30,385 bases of DNA from contig LPNZ01008965.1 in NCBI GenBank assembly GCA_001655205.1, positions 1 through 30,385 of the forward strand. The letters are read 5' to 3'. The DNA is from Lenisia limosa (lineage: Eukaryota; Breviatea). The position numbers and the translations under genes are program-made. A model generated the notes under the pieces. The model was not told the origin of the DNA and did not search any database. It was given only the letters and a program-made list of their open reading frames with translations. Positions 21,271 through 30,385 of the stretch are shown in pieces (position 1 is the stretch's first letter; the number at the start of each line of letters is the position of its first letter).

Positions 21271-22584
21271 TTACTTTGTACGAAGAATGATATGAACACC
21301 GGAGTCAGTAGAGACGATCTCAGACAGTTCTCCCACCTTCAGGGCAAAACTAGAAGAGTATGAGACTATGGACTGTAAAAATACCCCCTCCCCAATGAAA
21401 AGAATTGGATGGGGTGGGTTGGGACATTTACAACGATATGCGGGCAGCATTATCAGTCTTTGAATAGGGTGCAAAATTGGAAAATTAATGAAAAAAAAGC
21501 CCAAATCAACTCTGCTGGCTGATAAACACACGAGGGTTGATAACAACAAAANNNNNNNNNNNNNNNNNNNNNNNNNNNNNNNNNNNNNNNNNNNNNNNNN
21601 NNNNNNNNNNNNNNNNNNNNNNNNNNNNNNNNNNNNNNNNNNNNNNNNNNNNNTAAGTCGATATACAATTGGTTTTTTTTTGTGAGAGAATAATCTGGGA
21701 AATCTTGAAAAGCGTAAATTTGAATGTGATATATCATTTGTCAATATCGAATTAAAGAATATAACAACCCCCCACGTAGCATCTTCGAAAGGCTTCTGCA
21801 TTTGTCCGCGGCCGAACTGGCCAAGATCTCCGCCACTGCGGGCAGAAGAGCAGTCACTGTTCTCTGATGCCAAGGCTGCAAACTCGACCTCGCCAGAGGC
21901 AATCTTTTGGCGGTGTCCTGTAATATCAAAAAAAAAGTACAGTAATAAACCCAAAAAGTTAATATGTGTATTAGAAGTCGGAATATCACCAATACGTGAG
22001 TTTCATAAGATTAAGAAAAGAAAAAAAAACTGGGTGACTTACCCTCAAGAATGCGGATAGCTTCCTCCTTTGTGCGTGTGATTCTTTCCTAGACAAATGA
22101 CATCAATCGGAGATAGAGACAGCGGTAAACCCTACTAACCTCCTTCCATGATGACGGTCTGCGAGAGTCACGATGCTTGACAAGAAGATGAGATGCCTGA
22201 ACTTTGCCCGTCTCAGCAACTACTGAGTGAGATAAAAAACCTTGTCAAGTTCCAAGGTCAACTCAATTGAAATATTAAAAAAGCAAACAGTACTGGAAAT
22301 GGTTTTTGATAGATCAACTGAACATAATTCCACCACTCACCAGCAGCTTCAGTTGGAGCGTCCCATTGGCTCTCACCAGTGACAGTGTTGAAGTAGTAGG
22401 CTGTTCCTGGTTGAGAACGAGAGGTCTGAAGATAGTAAGAAGGGCTGTTCGAAAATACGCTGTTTATATTTGTTATAAACAACAATAATATTATCTAGAA
22501 CTTGCAAGCGCGGTGCAGCAGTTGCCGTCTCTATCAAAACCGCCAAAATCTAACCTTGGTGATCCAGCCTTGAGGAAGTGCCAT
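21271..22584 (-). CDS. PIN1: Pin1-type peptidyl-prolyl cis/trans isomerase (WW + parvulin)
   Basis: Isomerises phospho-Ser/Thr-Pro bonds. Exon 1 is [10 protein letters not shown]; exon 2 completes the WW domain ([20 protein letters not shown]) with both Trp and the binding Pro. The parvulin domain has the phosphate-binding basic cluster ([20 protein letters not shown]), [16 protein letters not shown], the catalytic-Cys loop ([20 protein letters not shown]), [11 protein letters not shown], and the closing [20 protein letters not shown] then ILRTK. It stops with TAA at 21271. The gap at 21552-21653 lies within the last intron, so the protein is complete. The linker between WW and catalytic domains is short, as in yeast Ess1 and plant or animal Pin1 forms. 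Confidence 0.95.
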
Positions 22585-22710
22585 ATTTATAGTTATATAA
22601 TACAGTACAGTAACACAGTAAATTAACAAAGCTGAATGGCTGATTTTGTTAGATTTAATCAAATTTTTTGTATTACGTAGCCCCAAAATTAAGTAGTTTA
22701 ATATTTTTCA
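22585..22710. promoter_or_regulatory. Bidirectional promoter, Pin1 / SAM-armadillo-kelch gene
   Basis: 126 bp between divergent ATGs. TTATATAA-like sequence near 22593 lies very close to the Pin1 ATG on the minus strand. Confidence 0.5.
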
Positions 22711-23739
22711 ATGGAATCTGTTAAAGACGTGGTTACTATTTTATTACTAAGTATATCATCAGTCGATAGTATAACAGCTTTCAAAATGGTTTCTTCTCCA
22801 GAAGGTAAATCTATTGTTTCACGAAATATTTTTTTTGCTTTAGTGACATTTTTAGCCCCGATTGTTACCCCCGAGAACTGGAATGTTGAAACAGTTGCGG
22901 AATGGCTCTCTACAAACGGACTGTCGTCATACTGCTCTGCCTTTGAAGATAACCATGTCTCGGGACAAGTGCTTCTGACATTAAACAAAGATGATCTGAT
23001 TGAACTGGGAATGACAAGGTTTGTTTGGTACCTTCTTTGTTTTGTTGTTCACCTTAATAGCATTGGTCACCGCAAGATCTTTGAGACGCAGATAAAGACA
23101 CTTTCCAATGATTCACCTATCAATGAGGTCAGTTAGTGAGGCATTTGGGGCTGGGACTTACGACCCAGGGTGGAGATCCTGCCGCAGCAGTCGCAGCGGT
23201 TGACAAGTCGCTTGTGAAGCTAATCATTACTACATTAACAAAGAGTCGGTTGAGAGTTGATTGAGGGAAATCGGTATGGACAGTTACATTGTTTCCACTT
23301 CGTTCTTTGGAGTCCTATTTTATTTTGTTCAGTGTTTTGGCTATTGCTTACATTCACAAAACGATTCATTTCTCTACCCCTCCCTCCCAATATCAACACT
23401 ACTCTTCATTTGGCGAAAAGAAGTCAAGCTAATGCTGCAGACTTGGCTGACCCGCAGGCTATGACAGACATTGACCTTGTCACCCGCCTCGTTGCCTACT
23501 GTGAAACTTGTGGGTCCTTGGTATTATGCAGTTGTAATCACAGGGATAGTGTGATATATTTTTGCCACTCGCAGCACATTCCTTGACTACCTAGACTCCA
23601 CTGCCAAGGCACTCATTGAAGCTGGTGGTGACAGTGTCATTGCGGCCATCGCTGAGTCCGAATCAGAGGAACTACAGGTACAGAGCGACTTGCTCATTTT
23701 AAAGTATATAGATATGATATATATATATATATATTATAT

Positions 23740-23772
<33 letters not shown>

Positions 23773-26700
23773 TTTATTTAAATCCATGTCTTCTGCTGAA
23801 TTATAATCAATTACCTGATAAGGGCGAGAAGATACAACTATATTTCAACAAGTATCGCAGAGTTGACGCTTCAGATCCACGCAGCAGTAGCTTGGTGCAA
23901 TCTCGCGCGGCTTGCAGGTTGGAGGGTCTCTATTTACCTTTGGATTGTCTGTGACATTCTCCGATTGTTCTTCTTCTTCTCAACCTTTCACCCCTTTATC
24001 GTCTTTAAAGTTGTAACAATTGATTCCTCTGCAGATCCCGATTCCATGCTGCCCCTTTTCAGCCAAGTCAACGGAGGCCTTGTGTCTCTGAGGTGGGAAG
24101 TGCCATATAGTATCCCCGCAAGTAACTGTAGCGAGCTGTACTTTGGTTTTGTTTCATACCCTCAGAAACCTTGCACACAGTACAAATGATGACATTGTCA
24201 AAATCGTGGCCTCTTCCATCACATTCCTTTCACACTTCCCAGGTTTGTTGATATGATGGCAATTGTTGGGTTTCTTACTTGATGTTGGACCTGACTCTTT
24301 AGTAATGCACCCTATGATTACTGAAGATTTTGGGTTGAAAATGGTAAGATTGGAGACTTGTTGATTTGCACATGCTTTTGCTAATATTCTCATTAACTGC
24401 AGCTTTGGCCTGTTTTCACAAGCTCCCTTCTGCCAATATTTACATTAATAATTTCCTAGTTTTATTTATGATCCCCTATAGGTGTCGTCATTCATGCACT
24501 CTTCAAGAGACGAGGTGGTCCGAGTTGAGGGTGCCAAGGCGGCAGCTGAACTCATGCTCTTCGGTAGGATGAGGCCATATCTTTCGGCGCTCTTGTACTG
24601 GTGTTAATAGAAACAGGGCTTCCCAGCGCGTCAAAGATAATAGACTTATTGATAGTATTGATATTTGGTCTTTTTGACCACAAAGAAACCCTACTTAACT
24701 TCTCTTTTGGACCCTTGCCTTGACTGTTCCAGAAGCCGGAATGGACGAGCTGATTCAGCCGAAGCCGTTGAGAGCACTCTTTGCCCTCAGCAGATCCGAG
24801 CATATGGAGGCTCAGGTGTGTGCTGCCTTTCGTTGTTGTTAATTTACATAGAATACTCTATTATTTTGTTTTTTGCATATTTTTTTTTTGGAGACGGTTC
24901 AATGCTTTTGTTAACTCATCCTTTAGGTGCATGCAACAAGTGCCCTGGCAGCTGTGTGCTCAAGTATGTGGTGTAACCAAGCATCAATGATAATTATATA
25001 ATATACCCTATGTACTTTTGTAATCATGTGATATTCTTTATCATATGAAGATTGTAAACAGTGATCATTGCTCTCACCCTCAGGCGGTTTTGATTTGCTC
25101 CTCACCCGACTTGGCACTAACTCAGCGGTGGACCTTGCCAACACCTTTTTGGATCTCTCAAAAGTTGGACTGATTGTGCTTGATTACCCATGATGGTTAT
25201 TTAGAGTACAGTGTTACTATACCTTCCTTTCTTGTTTTGGCCCTACGGCTTGTATAATTTCGAAACGTTTGTAACCAACAGGAATCCTCACCCGATGTTC
25301 TGGAGTTCGCAGCGGAGGGACTTGAAGGTCTCATTTGTAACAGTGGGAGAGGGGAGGGTTTGCTAAGACTTCCGGGTAATTTCACCATCACATCGTAATA
25401 TGTGACTGTTATTTGGGTTAAGCGTGCTTCACCATTCCCTCCACAGTTCGGGTTGAGCACACCTTCCTGACAGCCGCCCGTGTTGAGGCTCTCGAGGCTC
25501 TTGTGTCCATCGGGCTGCGATCTAACGACCAGCACGTCCTTGACCAAGTCGCCACCTCTATTGTAGGCTCGCTTCTGAAATTGGGTTTTCTTGTTCAAAA
25601 ATAAAGAACAACACGGAAATTTCAACTCATTACATGAAAACCTGACTCACTGCTCCAGACCCATATTTGCGCCTTAGACCCCAGTATCCAGCGCCACTTT
25701 GTTGAGCTCAGCAGGTTGGTATCTTCTGGCTAATCCATCATTGGAAAGCACTTATACTCCAGCCTTCCCTTCCTTCTCTCCTGCTTTGCCCGAGCCTCCA
25801 ACCCCATCTACCACCACCCTGCCGCTTTCCTTATCGAAAAGTTCTCAACAATCCCCGAAATGCAAGTTTGAGGGTAACAAAAGCTCATCCTTTTGTGTTT
25901 TGCAACTGGAATTTCTTGGGATGTATTCTGTTGTTTTGTGTTCTTCGAACATGTCAACATGTCATCTGACCCCGTAGCACCCTCTTATGAACCTCCAAAT
26001 CGTCCCCGCATTGGCCAGTCTTTCCTACAGTGAACTCCCCGATGTCAGGACACACAGCATTCAGGCCCTCTCAAATCTCATCAGAAGCCGTAAGCTGGCT
26101 AACTATGTTCCTGTTTTTGCCAGTTCAACTTGATGCTCTCTTTTTGTGTCAACAACCAGTATTCTTCATGCGTTTACTGCTCCTACTTTTATGTATTGTT
26201 TCAACCAACCCTCCCCAAGGATTTTTTTTTTTTTTTTACTATCAAAGAGTGAAGCGTGTTCTTGCAGTTATGCAATACATGTACACATGTACACATGTTC
26301 TCATTTTTCTTCCAGCGTTCTGTCACCATGTTATNNNNNNNNNNNNNNNNNNNNNNNNNNNNNNNNNNNNNNNNNNNNNNNNNNNNNNNNNNNNNNNNNN
26401 NNNNNNNNNNNNNNNNNNNNNNNNNNNNNNGGCTTGAGACCGCTTCTTGACAACGCCAACTCTAAAGTGCATTCCATTCAGGTTTGGTCAAGGAAGGAAC
26501 CATCTTTCCACAAGCCCGTTTTTATCATTGGGTTTTTTGATATTCTAACACTACTCTGTTTTCTTGTATTGTATTGTTGGTGCCTTCTTCTCCATGCTCC
26601 CCCCCCCCCCNNNNNNNNNNNNNNNNNNNNNNNNNNNNNNNNNNNNNNNNNNNNNNNNNNNNNNNNNNNNNNNNNNNNNNNNNNNNNNNNNNNNNNAAAT

Positions 26701-28945
26701 CTGAGCTCATTCGAAGCATGGTCTGGTCTCAGCCCCAGGTGTGTATTTGTTTTTCCTGCTCATTGAGGTGATTTTGTTTAACCTTCACCCTCAAGATTAA
26801 GGGCACACATCCGGAGCCCCGAAGTGGTGGCAGCGCAGCCCAGCTCGAAGATGATATTTACCTCTTTGGCGGCCAGACGGACTCAGATTGTTTGAATGAC
26901 CTGTGCTGCTTCGACTGCAACTCTTTGGTGGGAGCTTGAGAAATCTTCCGCATAACGCTGGGTGTTTCACGAAGATAGGGATTCTTCGCACCATTTTTGA
27001 CACTTCCAGGAATGGAAGCCTCTCGAGATTAAGGGCGCAGTGCCAGCCCCCAGGTAGGCGTGAACTGAAACACATGATGTTGATTTTATCCGACATTTCA
27101 TTTATTTTTCTCATAGTGTTGCTGATAACTTCTACTTCTTATTTCAATCTTCAACTGAGTAATGCAGGTCGCGACACACTTTAGTTGCCATTGGTAAGAC
27201 GCTCTACCTCTTTGGCGGAAAGGTGCGCGCCAAAGGCTTCTTCTCTTGAATAACTCGAAAATCGCTTTTGTCATACTGTACTTATTTCTTAGGACACGCA
27301 AGGTGCGAAGTACAACGATATTTGGGAGTTTGACACGACAACCTCCACCTGGGCCGAGGTGGGTTCAGTAGCTCAGGGGTTTGCTGCTTATAGTTGCATG
27401 CAGTATTATATCATAGTGATATACACAAATAACTGCAAAGAGGATCTTAGACTAAAAGAAATGCCCAAAAGAAATGCCCTCACTCCCTAGATTGAGCCAA
27501 CAGGCGATATCCCGGATGGGCGAAGTGGACACACCGCGTGTGTTGTTGACGATAAAATGGTGGGTGTGTTTGCAGCATTCCAATTCGTGGACGATGAAGT
27601 TAGCGCTCTATTGACATTTCAGGCGGTGTTTGGCGGATGGAGTTCATCCAGGGTCAAGTACAGCGATCTCATTCTGTTCAACCCAAGCACACGGTGGGAC
27701 AAATGGATGGACAATACCTTGGCAACCTTTGTGTTGCTTGGTCTATTTTATTATGTCCTTGCAGTGTTTTGCATATCATGTCTGCTTTCATTATGCTTTG
27801 GACTGTGGTGTCACGTTTATTACAATTTCCTTCGTGGGCACCTTGTGGCATCAAATTGAAAGACATATAAACGCCATCGTAGTAGTCACCCCTTAGGGCA
27901 TGGTCAACCGTTGGCTCGAGTGAGAGCCTAGTCCCCGAGGTCAGGGACGGTGCAGCCATGGTCCCCATCGCATCTACTGGCGAGCTTTTCATGCATGTTT
28001 GGGGGGGGGGGTATTTCTGTTCTATTGAGAAAATTGTGTCGGTTTGTTTTCACGGTTTTCAGGGAGGCTTCGGACAAAGCTGTCTCATTGACCAATGGCT
28101 CCTATCGCCGGTGTCCAATGACATGATCCCCATTCAGACCCGTGAAGCTGTCATGCCTATTGCTGGTTCGCTTTGCTGTCTTGCGAAAAAAATTGCTCTG
28201 GTTTTGATGCCCTTTTATCTCATTTCTCTCCCCTGCAAGCCGGTAGTTGATGTTTTCGGGTTTATTTTTAAGAAATACCCTAACCTCCCCCCCNNNNNNN
28301 NNNNNNNNNNNNNNNNNNNNNNNNNNNNNNNNNNNNNNNNNNNNNNNNNNNNNNNNNNNNNNNNNNNNNNNNNNNNNNNNNNNNNNNNNNNNNNNCGGAG
28401 GATGGTCGTCAACTCAGAACGTCAAGTCCAATAACACATATTTGTTCGACACTCAAAGAGTGGGGGGTCCGTGCCTATGTGAGCGAAGTTTGTGAGATGC
28501 AATGGGTTTGCACAATTTGCCAGCCTCCAGCGCTTCTGTCGTTGTCTGCACTCACATTTTGCAGTTCCAGTGGTTTGGAGGTGAGACCGTTTGCAAGGGC
28601 AATAGGCCACCACCAATGTCTCTTTTCGCCCACGCGGTGTAGGCTTGGCGATTGATATTTTCGTCACATTAAATCATTATTAGCTCCATCATGTTGGTCA
28701 TTTCTCTATAATACGTGTCATTTTGAAACAGTTCTAAGGCTACATTTTTAAGTGAATTATATGTCCATTACCCCCCNNNNNNNNNNNNNNNNNNNNNNNN
28801 NNNNNNNNNNNNNNNNNNNNNNNNNNNNNNNNNNNNNNNNNNNNNNNNNNNNNNNNNNNNNNNNNNNNNNNNNNNNNNNNNNNACATCGAGCCTAATGTC
28901 AGGATGTTGACCATCAGTGGGTGGATGCGATGCTTGGGGGGGTGA
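22711..28945 (+). CDS. SAM-armadillo/HEAT-kelch multidomain protein
   Basis: About 30 exons. Exon 1 (22711-23018) and exon 2 (23061-23127) form a SAM domain: NWNVETVAEWLSTNGLSSYC, VLLTLNKDDLIELGMT, then SIGHRKIFETQIKTL. A helical middle follows (DLADPQAMTDIDLVTRLVAY; TFLDYLDSTAKALIEAGG). Armadillo/HEAT-like helices come next: LTLQIHAAVAWCNLARLA, DDIVKIVASSITFLSHFP, VVRVEGAKAAAELMLF, VHATSALAAVCS and DVRTHSIQALSNLIRS. From 26697 a kelch propeller begins in phase: MVWSQPQIKGTHPEPRSGGS, DDIYLFGGQTDSDCLNDL, LYLFGGKDTQGAKYNDIWEF, AVFGGWSSSRVKYSDLILF, GGFGQSCLIDQWLL and GGWSSTQNVKSNNTYLFDT. Gaps at 26335, 26611, 28294 and 28777 hide parts. The end (MLTISGWMRCLGG, TGA at 28945) is tentative. Probably a scaffold; no named family is known to me. 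Confidence 0.75.
22805..22843 (+). other. Possible 39-bp stopless intron in exon 1 of the SAM gene
   Basis: CAGAAG|GTAAATC...TTTTGCTTTAG| has good donor, T-rich tract and acceptor. The length is a multiple of three and contains no stop, so the frame is open either way. Spliced, SSPE joins VTFLAPIVTPENW; unspliced, a hydrophobic IVSRNIFFALVTFLAPIV stretch is kept. Confidence 0.4.
23709..23771 (+). repeat. AT-rich and (ATGT)n microsatellite
   Basis: An (AT)n-like run is followed by six or seven GTAT units, in an intron of the SAM-armadillo-kelch gene. Confidence 0.9.
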
Positions 28946-29076
28946 TAAAAAATGGCTTTTAATTGAGGTACTCAGCCTTTTCAGTTTCATGAAAATACTA
29001 TTTCTGGCTTCGGTCAGATACAACCTTGTTTCATTTCTCATCTCTATGTCGATATATAACCCCGGCAGACAAGCGA

Positions 29077-30385
29077 ATGGCCTTCAGCGACTATGAAGTT
29101 GACGTGGCGGCGGCGGTGTCCACACTCATGCGGACCGGCCACTGTGCGGTGAGCTGCAAATACCGTGAATTGCCGATTAAGAGCGAGAATGTACCGCCTA
29201 TCTGAAGAATAAGAACCTATAAAATCCACGACTCACCTCTATACAATTGGGACCACATATCCTTGAGGGGGGTGGATTATATGGTGTATTGACAGCAGGG
29301 GATCATTATTCAGACTGTGCGGCAACAGGCAAAGGAGGCGTTCCACTGCATCTCAACGCATGGTTGGTTCTTATGTGGAGGCTTGTGATGCATCTCAACG
29401 CATGGTTGAATTTTGTGAAAAATAAATGGTTCAGAAACTGCCAAACACAGGCATATCCGCCCATCCTCACCATTTAGAACAAGTCCAAGACATTGGCACT
29501 CTTGCTACTGAATTGGCCTCAGCCGTACCCCTGGAGTGGGGCATGCCTAGCAAGGCGCCTGTCCAGCTTACCGAGGTTCGTTTATAATGATTGTCCCCAT
29601 ACTAAGCATTATACTGTCAGCCTATAATGAGCTTACATCGATTTTTCATACAGATTTATAGTGTTTGAAATCCTATATTTGCTCATTCGCCAGTTGACCA
29701 TCCCTGCAAGCAGCAAGCATGTTGTCACCATTCAAGTTGGAGAAGTATGGGGGGACTCACACGACATTCAAACTCTCTTTTTTAAGAATAGTGGACATTC
29801 AATATTTTCGGCTTTTGACGAGGCTTCAATTCGGCTAGATTCATTCACGACTTAGTCTGATCCGTCCATCATTTCATGGTACTTCCGCACCATTGCCAAT
29901 GACTTGTCATTTTCCCTGCAGTTCAGCGAAACTGAGGAGGGCACTGTGAGGGGGCATCTAATTCTGCAATAATACGATCATAATAATCTGATATGTGGGT
30001 CAATATTATCGTTTTTTTTGATATTGTGGGTCAATATTATCGTTTTTTGATATATCGAGAGATTCCCTATTTTGGGGTCTCAAGCGATAATAATGATTTT
30101 TCTGTTCATATCCCCAGTACAAGGACCTCATACCGGAGACACGCCACGATTGTCACATGTCGCCCGTTCTTGGCCACTGGAGGGCTGACGACGCTGGTTT
30201 CTACAGATTAATGTACGGGGGTAAAGGGTGACAACAAATCCGAGATAGTCAAATTGCTGAGGTTTCTCACATTTCAGATTTTCCAATGCGTATTCGTGGT
30301 TCTCAGAAAAGCACATTCTCTATGGGGCTTGGAGAGTGCCCCATCTGACTGACACGTCATCAGCTGCCCTCCACCCCTCCTACCC
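29077..30385 (+). CDS. GOLD-domain protein, 3' end outside window
   Basis: GOLD domains mediate protein or lipid contacts in Golgi traffic and lipid-transfer proteins such as SEC14L. Exon 1 (29077-29148) begins MAFSDYEVDVAAAVSTLMRT; exon 2 (29298-29362) gives GIIIQTVRQQAKEAFHCIST; then EQVQDIGTLATELASAVPLE. The GOLD domain reads LTIPASSKHVVTIQVGE, SDPSIISWYFRTIANDLSFS, LQFSETEEGT, WRADDAGFYRLMYG and SNAYSWFSEKHILYG. The W-x-F-R-T and the late Y-S-W-F match the family. No signal peptide or membrane helix precedes it, unlike p24 cargo receptors, so a cytosolic form is likelier. The start is supported by TATATAA at 29053, though that is only 24 bp upstream. Alternatively these exons continue the kelch gene. 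Confidence 0.7.
29347..29408 (+). repeat. 20-bp direct repeat carrying a splice donor
   Basis: TGCATCTCAACGCATGGTTG occurs at 29347-29366 and 29389-29408. The first copy contains the used donor CATG|GTTGG of the GOLD gene. Using the second copy would pass an in-frame TGA. Confidence 0.95.
29995..30054 (+). repeat. 31-bp tandem duplication in a GOLD-gene intron
   Basis: Two units starting GTGGGTCAATATTATCG, differing by T-run length. Intronic, so without coding effect. Confidence 0.9.

Noticed and set aside
25197-25625. 142-codon minus-strand open frame
   Set aside because: It lies opposite armadillo-region exons that splice in phase on the plus strand, and I recognise nothing in it.
27557-27859. 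100-codon plus-strand open frame
   Set aside because: It merges a kelch exon end with flanking introns; the true blade is AVFGGWSSSRVKYSDLILF between splice sites.
22711-30385. Single SAM-armadillo-kelch-GOLD gene
   Set aside because: A stop at 28945, a TATA-like site at 29053 and an ATG at 29077 favour two genes. Kept as an alternative because a gap lies just before.
1-30385. tRNA, rRNA or other structured RNA genes
   Set aside because: I found no cloverleaf-like or rRNA-like sequence by eye on either strand; a covariance-model scan would be the decisive test.

Overview
The window reads as nuclear DNA of an intron-rich unicellular eukaryote. Coding exons of about 30-300 bp are separated by GT-AG introns, mostly 40-200 bp, and intergenic spaces are often under 300 bp. 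The families are eukaryotic: NAC-alpha, Pin1, MOB4/phocein, a B3GNTL1-type glycosyltransferase, and CUE, GRAM, SAM, kelch and GOLD proteins. I cannot name the lineage from the sequence. Introns and intergenic DNA are AT-rich. Thirteen runs of N interrupt the assembly, most of them next to homopolymers. Exon boundaries given here were worked out by hand from splice consensus, phase and family likeness.

Layout. 121-5166 (+): a DHA1-type major facilitator transporter, 5' end outside the window or unclear; one of its introns carries a decayed Tc1/mariner-like element (595-2435) with long terminal inverted repeats and an internal minisatellite. 5699-7188 (-): a CUE-domain protein with a coiled-coil tail. 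7637-9470 (+): a protein whose C-terminal exons each begin with a DFRxxL-like (actin-binding type) motif and mostly end in an S/T-P-x-K site. 10129-10644 (-): the 3' half of a CBS-domain gene, its 5' exons probably lost in a gap. 11451-12573 (+): an unrecognised gene with a LamG-like end. 12709-14387 (-): MOB4. 14664-17887 (+): a B3GNTL1/QTGAL-like glycosyltransferase. 18098-19610 (-): a GRAM/PH-like protein. 19778-21074 (+): NAC-alpha. 21271-22584 (-): Pin1. 22711-28945 (+): a SAM-armadillo-kelch protein. 29077-30385 (+): a GOLD-domain protein running off the window end.

Genes mostly lie as divergent pairs sharing a short promoter region (CUE/DFRxxL 448 bp, MOB4/QTGAL 276 bp, GRAM/NACA 167 bp, Pin1/SAM-kelch 126 bp) and as convergent pairs. 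No shared pathway unites the window. The nearest functional themes are protein biogenesis and quality (NAC, Pin1, CUE) and cell-cycle or cytoskeletal regulation (MOB4, Pin1, DFRxxL protein with CDK-type sites).

The most unusual signals are the one-exon-per-module DFRxxL/SPxK repeat gene, the SAM-armadillo-kelch architecture, and several short direct duplications that span or abut splice junctions, which resemble intermediates of intron gain or splice-site shift by tandem duplication.
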